Positions 9,801 through 64,000 of a stretch of DNA of 64,000 bases are shown here, one piece after another (position 1 is the first letter of the stretch; the number at the start of each line of letters is the position of its first letter). The DNA is from Syngnathus acus. Taxonomy: Eukaryota; Chordata; Actinopteri; Syngnathiformes; Syngnathidae. The stretch covers positions 7,473,412 through 7,537,411 of the forward strand of contig NC_051102.1 in the NCBI RefSeq assembly GCF_901709675.1, written 5' to 3'. The notes beneath the pieces are model-generated. The model was not told the DNA's origin and did not search any database. It saw nothing but the letters and a program-made list of their open reading frames with translations. The position numbers and the translations under genes are program-made.

Positions 9801-10488
9801 GCCTCTTGCGAGTGCCAGGATAGCTCATTGTGGATTTCCCTGCAAGGGGGTACAAAGCGCAAACCCATCGTGAGGTTCCACGCAAACGCCCCTTAGCGTG
9901 TGCAGTTAGCGCATTAGAATGTTGACTTACCGGTCAGCAGGCTGCACGGAAGTCGTATTCCGTCTCCTGGGCGAGTTGCCATCGGACTCGTTGCCTTCCC
10001 GCTTGCCCGACGCCTGAACGTGACCATGACGCGACAAGTCTGGTTTGAAACCCTACCCCCATTTGAAACCCCAACTTTTGTTTGCAACCCCACCCTAGGT
10101 TTGTAACCTGCTTGAAACCCCAAGTTTGAAAATCAAATCTTTGTTTGCAACCATACCCCAGGCTTGAAAACCATCTTTGAAAGCTTTGTATAAAACCCTA
10201 ACAATGGTTTGAAACCCTACCCTTAGCTTGAAACACTTGTTTGCTATCTCTGGAGCCCTGCGCAGTGTTGTCAGTGTGGTTTGTGGCATTTGTTATGCGA
10301 GGCGGCCCCCCATCTTGCCCACAGAGAGCATCCAGCTCCCATGAGCACACCTCAAAATCAAGATCAAAATTCACGCCGTATTAAGTCCAAAGCCAAAAAA
10401 GTGGTACGGCATTTACTTTTGAAGGAGACGTTCCGTCCAGGTGCTCTTCTTCGTCTGTCGTTGAGTCGTTGGCACTGTCGTCCATCAT
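6730..10488 (-). CDS. crem: cAMP-responsive element modulator, long form (CREM), 6 coding exons
   Basis: CREB/ATF-family bZIP factor that binds CRE (TGACGTCA) as a dimer in the nucleus. Exons in transcript order: 10417-10488 (ATG 10486-10488), 9931-10013, 9712-9839, 9068-9151, 6952-7111 and 6730-6874 (stop TAA). They total 672 nt, phases agree, and the protein is 223 aa. Residues 1-24 are acidic, about 25-95 are a KID-like region, then comes a short Q/A region ending GQMIIQ, and the last ~60 residues are the bZIP: basic region RLMKNREAARECRRKKKEYV, then leucines of the zipper, ending LKDIYCHKGE. The TRKREVRLMKNRE junction and the YCHK end fit CREM rather than ATF1. The expected KID serine is missing (see findings). 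A larger glutamine-rich exon of mammalian CREM-tau is not seen. Confidence 0.92.
6952..7111 (-). CDS. crem: crem exon shared by long form and ICER
   Basis: Encodes AATGDIPACQLRSPTSG at its start (first codon split) and TRKREVRLMKNR at its end, matching the CREM exon before the zipper. Only 77 nt of intron separate it from the last exon. It can accept either the 9068-9151 exon or the ICER first exon, both ending in phase 1. Confidence 0.94.
7298..7311 (-). promoter_or_regulatory. CTCF-like motif in crem intron
   Basis: Reads CCACAAGATGGCGC on the - strand, one mismatch from the CTCF core CCASYAGRKGGCRS. Motif match only. Confidence 0.4.
7596..7606 (-). promoter_or_regulatory. NF-E2/BACH/AP-1-type site
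   Basis: The - strand reads TGCTGACTCAT, a full NF-E2/BACH-type element containing an AP-1 core. It lies 32 bp from a perfect CRE in the crem intron. Confidence 0.35.
7638..7645. promoter_or_regulatory. crem: Perfect palindromic CRE in crem intron
   Basis: TGACGTCA, the full CREB/CREM/ATF site, lies between the ICER exon and the exon shared with the long form. Confidence 0.55.
7707..7714. promoter_or_regulatory. crem: Second perfect CRE in crem intron
   Basis: TGACGTCA again, 62 bp beyond the previous CRE, separated from it by a C-rich tract. Confidence 0.55.
8112..8142 (-). CDS. crem: ICER-specific first exon (inducible cAMP early repressor)
   Basis: ATG at 8140-8142 begins MAVTGDETES and the exon ends with one extra base before donor GTGCGG. 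Spliced to 6952-7111 and 6730-6874 it gives a 111-aa protein, MAVTGDETES-AATGD onward, ending in the same bZIP. Mammalian ICER starts with the same MAVTGDET sequence. ICER has the DNA-binding and dimerisation domain but no activation domain, so it represses CRE genes, including its own promoter. A perfect CRE lies about 195 bp upstream. Confidence 0.93.
8143..8450 (-). promoter_or_regulatory. crem: ICER (P2) intronic promoter region
   Basis: The region directly upstream of the ICER exon is GC-rich and has a perfect CRE (TGACGTCA, 8336-8343), a half CRE TGACGCAA on the same strand 3 bp away (8325-8332), another TGACGCAA on the + strand at 8460-8467, and a perfect 20-bp tandem duplication at 8386-8425. 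Mammalian P2 has clustered CARE elements in pairs, which this resembles. No TATA box is clear. Confidence 0.7.
8386..8425. repeat. 20-bp perfect tandem duplication in the ICER promoter
   Basis: CCTCCCACTCCAGAGTAACG occurs twice, at 8386-8405 and 8406-8425, without a mismatch. Confidence 0.85.
8645..9064. repeat. Degenerate TTTGAAACCC minisatellite, block 1 (crem intron)
   Basis: About 20-bp units built on GCTTGAAACCCTA and TTTGAAACCCTAA, many with point changes and length shifts, run right up to the crem exon at 9068. Blocks of the same family lie at 10035-10245, 10925-11000 and 11460-12140. Confidence 0.75.
9068..9151 (-). CDS. crem: crem exon, Ala/Gln segment after the KID-like region
   Basis: An 84-nt exon encoding AISQSAAAASPGGAHQFYIR and TGQMIIQ, both ends in phase 1. 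It aligns with the CREB/CREM segment ending SNQVVVQ or GSQVVVQ before the ATGD exon. Because length is divisible by three it could be skipped without a frame change. Confidence 0.85.
9712..9839 (-). CDS. crem: crem exon, second half of the KID-like region
   Basis: Begins with the split codon of REIHNELSW and continues with SQEASEIDEDVREDECDS, ending QARLGQY plus one base at donor GTGAGC. It aligns with CREM KILNELSSD, the acidic KIEEE segment and the TSTGQY end, but is strongly diverged. Confidence 0.82.
9931..10013 (-). CDS. crem: crem exon, first half of the KID-like region (phospho-site exon)
   Basis: Encodes ASGKREGNESDGNSPRRR then NTTSVQPADR. In CREB/CREM/ATF1 this exon ends RRPSYR; here the equivalent is VQPADR, so the phosphorylated serine is an alanine and both arginines are gone. 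Acceptor GTTCAG and donor GTAAGT are good. A PKA-like RRNT motif lies 6 residues upstream. Confidence 0.8.
10035..10245. repeat. Degenerate TTTGAAACCC minisatellite, block 2
   Basis: Same unit family as 8645-9064; it starts about 20 bp upstream (in crem direction) of the phospho-site exon and covers its splice acceptor side. Confidence 0.75.
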
Positions 10489-10497
10489 CCCTTGCCT
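10417..10497 (-). CDS. crem: crem first coding exon of the long form
   Basis: After acceptor CTGATCAG the exon reads 9 nt and then ATGATGGACGACAG, giving MMDDSANDSTTDEEEHLDGT then SPSK at donor GTAAAT. The frame is open back to the acceptor, so a coding exon further 5' cannot be excluded. Spliced to the 5' exon at 11205, the upstream frame would end at the TGA overlapping the first ATG, favouring ATG 10488 as start. Confidence 0.72.
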
Positions 10498-10924
10498 CTG
10501 ATCAGAGGGAAAACAAAACAACGCTCATTTTGAACAAGGTTTCAATAGAGGGAAACAGATCCAAACTCGTCTTGCAATTTCACACTGGAGACAAAAATGA
10601 AAACAATTTCACATTGTTTGGTAGTGATTGCAGATTGATTCATTTTCAAACAAAAACATTATTTAAAAAAATACCGTTTATATATATTTTTTACAAACTC
10701 AAAAAAATGGAAAGATCCAAATTGGGGAAGATTTTCAGCAAACAAGCAAATTTGTGGCGCTGTACTGCAGATATGCATGGGTTGAAGGATGATGACTGTT
10801 AACTTTGACACAGGAAGTGACAACCGTTTAACACTGATGAGGATGCAACTGGTGAGTAACAAACACTTTTGGTCAATTGAAATACAAAAAATCAGAGTAC
10901 TAAGAGTCAAGCAATCCATTTCAG

Positions 10925-11000
10925 CACCAAGCCCTGTCTTGAAACCCTACCCTGCTTTGAAATCAAAACTCAAATTCGAAACCGTAACCAAACCAATGTT
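10925..11000. repeat. Degenerate TTTGAAACCC minisatellite, block 3
   Basis: Short block containing CTTGAAACCCTACCC and CTTTGAAATC units in crem intron 1. Confidence 0.6.
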
Positions 11001-11064
11001 TACGTTCTAGTGCAAAGTTTTGGGGCCTTTTATTTTGAAGATCCCTTTTCTGGCATGGCTGCTT

Positions 11065-11072
11065 TGACGTCA
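11065..11072. promoter_or_regulatory. crem: Perfect CRE near the crem 5' end
   Basis: TGACGTCA lies 130-140 bp downstream (in crem direction) of the putative first-exon donor. Confidence 0.45.
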
Positions 11073-11204
11073 CGGCGTTTAACTTGACATGAATTTGCGC
11101 TCTCTGCCGACTCATCACCAAACTGTTCAAATGTAACTCGAGTGGACTTTTCACGTGAGATCTTATGATTTTTTGATCAGTCAACGGATTGATTTACGAC
11201 TTAC

Positions 11205-11383
11205 CCAAACTTTGACGCCGTGCTCGTCGTCACTGGTGACGAAGTGTGACCTCGCTCGCGTCGATCCACGTCAGCGACGACAAGTCGTATGACGACGACC
11301 AGAAGAGGCGCTTTGGGACAAAGAGTGCTTCTTGATGAGAAACGAGCGAGAGCTAACACCGCCGCTACTTCCGGGTTCACCAT
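11205..11383 (-). other. crem: Putative crem 5' UTR exon / P1 promoter
   Basis: A GC-rich stretch ends in a strong donor (GTTTGG/GTAAGT on the - strand). It contains a CCGGAAGT ETS-type site at its upstream end and several TGACG half sites. It would splice to the acceptor at 10497. Transcription start is inferred near 11370-11400. An ATG at 11383 opens a small upstream ORF. Confidence 0.5.
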
Positions 11384-11459
11384 TCAAAGCCAAAATCAGG
11401 CTTTAAAGTCAACAAGTTTCTGGCGATTAGTCAGCAATACACGTTAAGCCTCTTTGAAT

Positions 11460-12140
11460 GAAAATCTCATTGAAATTTGGCTCGAAACCTTACTTTGAGC
11501 CATATACCTGGTTTGATACCCTACTTTGGTTCGTGTAGTGTGTGGTCAATAGATTTACAACTGCCCGAAGAAGCTAATAACAGTGATCATGTGTTTACTG
11601 TCACACATTGTACTCAGGAATGCCACACACTACAGCTCCCAAACTCTGACTTGAAATACACTGTCTTGAAAACTACTTTTAAACGCTGTCTTACAACCCT
11701 AATTGGAAACCTAACCTCTGGCTTGAAATTCAACTTTGAAACCCTGGCTTGAAAGCCGAAGCTTGACTTCAAATAAAATCCGACTTTATTTTTACAATCA
11801 AACTACCAACCACCAAACCACCAACCTTGGCTTGAAACCCTACTTCTGAACTGCGTCTCAAAACCCTAATTAGATACGTGAATGCTGGCTCCAAGCCTAA
11901 CATTGTCTTGAAACCCTACGTAACCTGTAACACTAACTCTGGCTTGAAACCTAAATGTAAAATCCCAACCTTGCCTTGAAAACTTACTTTGACACCTTAA
12001 AGTTGGCTTTTACTCTGTTTTAAAACCCAAATTACAAACCTAAACCCTGGTTCGTGGCAAGAACCCCTCTAACCTTGGCTTGAAATCTTACATTGAAACC
12101 CCAAACTTTGTTTGATATCTTACTTTGACTACCTAATCCT
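11460..12140. repeat. Degenerate TTTGAAACCC minisatellite, block 4
   Basis: The longest block, about 680 bp of diverged units such as GGCTTGAAACCCTACTT and TTGAAACCCTAA, upstream of crem. Apparent ORFs here are repeat artefacts. Confidence 0.75.
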
Positions 12141-12174
12141 GGTTATCTGGGGATATCAAGAGAATTCATCGTTA

Positions 12175-12243
12175 AGTCAAAGTCAAAGTCAGCTTTATTG
12201 TCAATCCCTTCATATGTCAAGACACACAAAGAAACCGAAATTA
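12175..12243. repeat. Dispersed repeat, copy A
   Basis: Contains GCTTTATTGTCAAT and CAAGACACACAAAGAAA, shared in the same order with 28487-28566. Both translate on the - strand to a spurious SLCVL...DNKADFD peptide, a sign of one repeat family. Confidence 0.75.
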
Positions 12244-12378
12244 ATTGCGGTAATACACATTTCGCAGAAAAAAAACACTTTGTAATTTTACAACGAATCA
12301 AGCGGGAGTCCCATTTTAGGCGTTGAGCCGTAAGACACGTTACCAAAGTAACACGCCAGAGACCGTTGCTGTCATCCA

Positions 12379-12392
12379 CCTCTAGGGGGCGC
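12379..12392 (+). promoter_or_regulatory. CTCF-like motif upstream of pard3
   Basis: CCTCTAGGGGGCGC matches the CTCF core CCASYAGRKGGCRS with one mismatch, + orientation. Confidence 0.5.
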
Positions 12393-13260
12393 AACTGACT
12401 AGTGTATTTGAGTACAGTTAAGTCACCAATGACTGTACTTGCATGCATACGCACGTAAATCCTCAAACTACCTTAACGTTTTCCAGGATTTCACAACAAT
12501 CATTTAGAAGACTTTGCAGGATTTATTCGAATAGAGAGGCCGAATGTGAAATGTAAAAATGTTCCTGCAAAAATGGGAAGAAAACATTTATTCCGCATTC
12601 TCTTTGCACCATTTGATTGGAGTTCACATTTGTTAGCTTTTTGTCTTTGATGCAATGAAATAAAAATTCATCCTAATTTTAACAAATCGATGTGTCTTTG
12701 TGTTGGGACAATAGGTTTAAAAGCACACAGCGTTCAGGCTCATGGTCTTTGTTTTAAATCAAAGACTGCAGGCGTTCTCAAAATTCCAGACTCCAAGTAC
12801 CGCGTGATCTACACTTTAAATGGCTTGACGACTCTTGCATCATTTGTATAATTGTTGCATATTAGTAGTACGGCATTATTGGTCACCTTGCATTGTGTCG
12901 TGACTTAGAATGTTAATTAGCGTAATTACCGCAATTATTGTGTCATGTCGGAAACGTGTATTTTGTTGTAGAGGAGTAGCACTATTGTTTTGTGTTGCTT
13001 TTTAAACACGATTGATACAGAGCATGCAACATTGATCAAAGTGGTGAACTACGACATGAAATTCAAATAAATGAAGCAACATTTTATTTTTAAAGCATCA
13101 CAAATCTTATTTTTGTATCATAACTTAAATCACACGGATTATTCATAAGCAATTCAATTGAGCACCTGTTCTCTTTGTTCGTTTAATAAATTGTCCTCCT
13201 AAAACACATGAATTAATTGTAACTGAGCACATTTGAATTCGGGAATGAGAAACGGGAGAT

Positions 13261-59240
<45,980 letters not shown>

Positions 59241-61154
59241 GGGGGAGGGAGCGACTTGGCCTTGCGGGACATTCTTTTTGTGACACGTTTGGCGACAGCA
59301 TCCGTTCTGTGAACCAAAATTGTTGGAACCCACCTCTGGACGTGGCTCAACCTTCCTTGTCTTCATTTATCTTTTCCTGGCAACAATTGTTGGTTTTCCA
59401 CCTCAATGCTAGGCTAACATGCTAGCCAGTCAGGATAGTGACAGTCCATCGACTTCTTTCATCCTACCAAAATAAGCGTTAATAGGAAAACAATGTGCAC
59501 CGTGGAGGCTTTTAATTTAATTTTGCACCTCAAAGCTAAGCTGCCATGCTAACCGACATAGCAACGCGAGTTCACCATCGAGGACAGTGGTGGATTTGTG
59601 AAGATTTGTATTTTTGTCTCCACTTCAATGCTGTGCTACATTCACTTCCTCTCTTCATTCTCACCACAGCAAAAGAAAACTGAAATGTTGGCTTCTGTGT
59701 CCCAAGCCCATTAATCGCCCAGACCCACATGTCCTGATTCGGTCAACATCTTGGCCCCTCTTCCAAAATAAGACTCGTCTCCCCAAAGAGATGCAAAATA
59801 GGAGACCCGGCGTGTCGCTAATAAAACTATAAAGCCCCTCCCCCTTCATAAATAATGAATGAAGTGCCATCTCCATGGAGGAGGCTCTGCCAGCAAGGGC
59901 TGACAGCTCTGATCTGCTGCCTAACACCCCCCTCCCTATTCCCCTCCGCCACCACTCTGGGCTCAACTCACTGGCCTGCCTGCCGCTCCGAGCTGGTATT
60001 GTTGTTGTTCATTATTTTACCTCGATGCCTTCACTCCCCCCACCACCACTTCATTGTCACCCTCCTCCATTTCCCCTCCTGCTTCCTCTCACGAGCCGCT
60101 CTCTAACACTGAATTTTTCATCGCCAGCCACCTGCTGCCCGCACTACAAAAAGAAAACCAGACAAACCACAAATGAGCTCGTTTTGACACAATTAGGCCT
60201 TTGAGTATCAGCATGCTAGCTGACCAGCATGTGTCGTGAGCTAACACAACATTGCTCACACCGTTTTAGTGATATTATCGTGGCCTTGTTAGCCATTAAT
60301 GCTTCATTAGCGACACTGTCAGGGCCACAATTTAGACATCAATTTGGCTGTGTCCACTGTTGGTGAATGAGGCCCCCGTTGTCAGGACCCCCTAGCATCA
60401 TTGTGGGCAAAATCTCTGTTTGCATCTTTGTTGCCAACGCTGGTAGTTTTAGCAACTATGCTCGTACCTTGTTAGCATCATTGCTGGCCACGTTGTTAGT
60501 TACTCCCGATTGAAGTTCCTGTAATTTCATTCCATGTTGTTTTTGACAAAAGATTAACCTTCGCTGCTGCTAAAAGCTCACCCAGGCTAAGCTACTAACA
60601 TGAAGGGAAAACGGATCGTTTAATGCGTTCATTTCTCAAACTTTCCAAAGAAGCCATAAAAGCGTTCCAGACTAGATGCTAATGAGGTAAGTGGCTAGTT
60701 GGCACAATCATGTCACTATTTAATGTGTTAAACTTATGACTTTTTTTTCTGTTTTGTGCGTGGAAACAAGTTGAAAAGACAAAATGAAGTTTGTGGTCAC
60801 CACAGTAACAGATGTGATAGAAAACTGGTTGACTTTGCAGTCGTCTCTATCAAATTGCAACCTTGCTAAGTGCCTGATGATATTGATGTCATATTTTACA
60901 CACAGAAGGATACGACTTTTGCTTATACAGTCTTTGTCATACTACAGTATTTGATGAAATCCCGGTACTCCTTCCTCCATTTTGTCTGGACTTTTAGCCC
61001 CGCTGTGGCAAGCGGTCAGCCATTTTGGAGCGATGTTTGTATCCTGATTTTTATTTTTCTAACATAGAATGAATTGTGGAAGCTGATGTGCAATTGTTTG
61101 TTTTTTTGTCATGTTATCATAGGTTGTTGTGTACATATCTAAATGTAGAATAAA
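59241..61154 (+). other. pard3: pard3 3' UTR (inferred)
   Basis: Extends from the stop to AATAAA at 61149-61154. An earlier AATAAA is at 59820-59825. No ORF with homology. Confidence 0.55.
61149..61154 (+). terminator. pard3: pard3 distal poly(A) signal
   Basis: AATAAA preceded by TGTACATATCTAAATG and followed by GT/T-rich sequence, a usual poly(A) site context. Alternative signal at 59820. Confidence 0.5.
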
Positions 61155-61164
61155 AATGACTTTC

Positions 61165-61365
61165 TTGTTAGCATTGTTGTAATTTTTAGCGCCTTCGAAG
61201 CAACATTACTAGAATCACTGCTAGCATTTTTTTGGACCGTTGTCTGCAACATTGCTATCCACGCTGTTAGCAGCATGTACTCTTGTTAGCAATGATGCTA
61301 GTACCTTGATAGCAATATTTCTAGCCCTACGCCAGCATTATTTTAGCAACATGGCTAGCTAATAT
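61165..61365. repeat. Degenerate TTAGCA/GCTAGC repeat
   Basis: Repeated short motifs of the form GTTAGCA, TTGCTAGC and GCTAGCA occur every 15-30 bp, with a related stretch at 60226-60500. The repeats have drifted. Confidence 0.5.
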
Positions 61366-61945
61366 CATTTTTGTTTGTGTATGCTGATATTTCATCCAAA
61401 ACGACGTGTAACGGCAGTTTGAATTGTTCAAAGAAATGTGGACGACCTCTAGGTGAAGGTCCTGTGTCAACAGCTTGGAAGCAGATGTGAGGAGGAAGTG
61501 ATGTCACCTGGGAAGACGACATCGCCATCTGCCTCATCAATGTACTGTAGTGGAAAGATCATCACGTGACTAATTATCGTTAAGTCGTTTGCATGCAATT
61601 TTCTCATTTATAATGTCTATTAAGGGAGGAGGTTCTGTTTTGTTGTCAATGTAAAAGAAATGTCATTTGACATAGGTCGTTTGTGCTCTGACTGACTTTT
61701 GGTGGCAAACCATTTTCAAAAAATACCTGGAGTAAAACAGCATGGGCGCAGGTGGAAGCTATCCGCCCCTTAGCAACGTGCTTAGCATGTACGTACTGAT
61801 CTTCCAAGTCGACTCGTTCTCCATGCTCGTAACATTTATTGTTGTTCATGTGTGGAGGAAGTTTTCTAGGTGGAGAGTGAAGACGAGCGTGAGGTCAGAG
61901 GGTCACCGTCGAGGGTTTCTGACCTCTAAGGAAGTTGAGCGATGA

Positions 61946-62131
61946 TTGATGGCGGCGTTGCCACCTGCTGAGCATGAACCGTCTTCCGCCGATGAGCGCA
62001 GCGTTTTGACCTTTGGGCTTGGCTTGCATCTGCTGCGCTTCGCCACATGTTCTGAAACCTTAGCAAATTTCATCAGCCACCACCACCTGGACAGAAAACT
62101 GAGTTGTGCTACCAACATGACCAAGTCCAGA
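61946..62131 (+). CDS. Weak candidate first exon of a downstream gene
   Basis: ATG at 61946 (or ATGGCGGCG at 61949) opens a frame to a strong donor CAGAG/GTAAGC at 62132. A direct repeat AGGTCA-GA-GGGTCA (61892-61905) lies just upstream. No downstream exon is recognised before the window end, so this rests on a start, a donor and composition only. Confidence 0.18.
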
Positions 62132-62134
62132 GGT

Positions 62135-63206
62135 AAGCAGCGTAAATTTTTACTCCACGATTGTATTTGCACTACTCTCTGTTACATGTGCCTATCAATC
62201 AATCTGATCAATTTGCCGTAGAGGACTTGCTGGTGGTCTCGTTTGGGGGAAAAAGTGTAATGAAATGAGCACATAACGTGTTTATTTCGATTCCATCCGC
62301 CCACGGCACAGTCCATTTTTCTCTTATCGGCCTGAGCTGTTTGACATGCAGTCCGCAGCCAGGTCCGGGCAAAAAAGAGACTATCTGCAGCTTGCACATG
62401 CACGAGTCATTTTTAGAATAGCAAAAGACGAGTGCCTGTATGTGCAAGCGTATGCATCGTGTTGGGGTGACGTTTTGTATATTTTATGAATCTCCCCCTT
62501 TCGATCTCATTACCAGTTCACGGAGTTTTCTTGGTGTCGTAGCGAATGCCTGCAGCGTTTGAGAAACTGATTGTCACGTTACCAGCGTAGTTTTTGCATA
62601 ACGAGCTATATAACGAAGAAAGGTAGGCTGGATTTCATTTCGTTATTTCGTATGTGACTTTTTCATTTTGGCTACTTGATGTTTGGAAAACACTCGAGGA
62701 TCACCAGGGCACCGTTTTCCAGATAACCCCACACCTCCGGCCCCCTCCCAATCCTTGTGTGGAAGCATCCCTAAGCCGTGTCCTCTCTCCATGAAAAAGC
62801 CTCACCGAGAATTATGAGGCACTCCATCATTGGTGTCCGCTTTGAGAGCCGACAAATGAAAGGCGCTCGCACAGGGACGTCGGGGTGAAAGGGGGTCAGC
62901 GCCACTTTGATATTACAGCGCCTTTATACGGGAGGTGCGCATCAGCCCCGGTGCACGCTCTCCCATGCCACTTTGATGTCCGCCTCCCTCGGGTCACGAC
63001 CCCATCACTTAGGAGATTAAAGCTGCAGCTATTGAATGACCTTTCAACTTGGACCCAAAGCAATAATTTAGTTGCCTGGCATGCTAACTAGCGTTGATCT
63101 AGGCTACCTGTTACCTCACATTTCAATATCATTTCCAACACTTGAAAATATTTATATTATTTAAGGGTATTATTATTTTATAATAGTTTAGATCATTTAT
63201 ACTTAA

Positions 63207-63242
<36 letters not shown>

Positions 63243-64000
63243 GAAGAAGCAAAACTGCCAAAACAGCTGACTTTTAAAAGGGGATTGCACACACGCAGGG
63301 TTACTCACCTTCAACTTGACCTTCATGCACACTCACAGGACTCTTCATTAGAGAGGCAAGCTGTTGAGATCTGATGCAAATATTTCCAAAATCAAAATGG
63401 GACAAGAATAAATGAATATTCTGTACCGATGAATAAAACCAAACCAAAATAATGTGAAGTAATTCAGTCATGACAAACAGAAATGTAATAGTTTTGGGAA
63501 AAAATAATAATAAATTAAAAAATGTCTAACCGATCTATTTCAGAACTTCATGTTTTTGATCATGTTTGAACAAGCTTTTTTAATTGACTTTGTTTTCGTC
63601 CTCGAGGTCTTTCACAATGGATGCAATTAGCGAGCCTGTATACCTAATAAAGTGCAAACCTGACGCTGCGCTAAAGGTGCATAAAATCGCTGTGTTTTAC
63701 TGATTAACGAGTGAGTGAGTGAACGGAACTGCTTGTTTATGGAGACAATCTCTTCTCAGACATTTTCATTTGTCTTGCGGCTCTTTTGGCTTCACATTGA
63801 AGAAAGAACGAGTCAATTAGAGCCACCGGGGCGCCGACTTCATCCCGCTTATGTCGAGCGTTGAGGCATTACATTGCATTCTATTGTATTTTCTCGTCAA
63901 TACGTCAGTGTGCCCAAAAGACACAAAGGCAGCCGCTCTGACGCATGGCTACACATGTAATGTGCCCAATGTACTGAACGGGGGTGATAAAAGATGCAAT
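62135..64000. other. Intergenic DNA downstream of pard3
   Basis: AT-rich; nothing recognised except an (AT)n microsatellite at 63210-63239. Confidence 0.5.
63210..63239. repeat. (AT)n microsatellite
   Basis: About 14 uninterrupted TA units. Confidence 0.95.

Larger units (their letters stand above)
12141..13260. other. Intergenic DNA between divergent crem and pard3
   Basis: Apart from the dispersed repeat at 12175-12243 and the CTCF-like motif at 12379-12392, this AT-rich stretch shows no coding homology on either strand. Human CUL2 lies between PARD3 and CREM; no cullin sequence is seen here. Confidence 0.6.

Noticed and set aside
12143-12466. 107-aa - strand frame resembling 28376-28642
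   Set aside because: The shared peptide comes from the dispersed repeat read on the - strand, not from a gene family.

Overview
The window is nuclear DNA from a ray-finned (teleost) fish. The reasons are vertebrate-type split genes with GT-AG introns, many of them only 70-120 nt long, a tRNA-derived SINE with a GGAT microsatellite tail of the kind scattered through percomorph genomes, and protein-coding exons close to human PITRM1, CREM and PARD3. The intron repeats remind me of pipefish and seahorse genomes, but that is from memory and only weakly supported. No bacterial, phage or CRISPR features are present.

Layout: (1) 1-4624, + strand: the 3' 22 exons of pitrm1 (mitochondrial presequence protease), cut at its 5' end by the window edge. 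(2) about 5369-11383, - strand: crem, a CREB/ATF-family bZIP regulator, tail-to-tail with pitrm1. Six coding exons give a 223-aa long form. A separate internal first exon at 8112-8142 encodes the ICER N-terminus and lies beside CRE elements, so the classic intronic P2/ICER arrangement is readable here. (3) 13605-59240, + strand: the complete pard3 coding sequence, 25 exons and 1356 codons, head-to-head with crem. It has an N-terminal oligomerisation domain, three PDZ domains, the aPKC-binding/phosphorylation motif and a charged coiled-coil tail. The 3' UTR follows to about 61160. (4) 19957-20828, - strand: inside pard3 intron 1, an apparent two-exon gene for a 101-aa acidic protein that I do not recognise. 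(5) 61160-64000: intergenic, with one weak candidate first exon.

How the genes relate: crem and its ICER form make a cAMP-inducible activator/repressor pair with built-in feedback through CREs. PARD3 is the scaffold of the PAR polarity complex (PAR6-aPKC-CDC42) at apical junctions. PITRM1 degrades cleaved targeting peptides and amyloid-like peptides in the mitochondrial matrix. They share no pathway; adjacency is chromosomal.

Most unusual points: the kinase-inducible domain of this crem lacks the expected phospho-serine (Ala sits in its place), an unknown nested antisense gene, a 76-nt GC-AG intron in pard3, a degenerate TTTGAAACCC minisatellite that crem exons are embedded in, a duplicated pitrm1 3' UTR segment in which only one copy has a poly(A) hexamer, and a convergent pair of CTCF-like motifs flanking the pard3 promoter.
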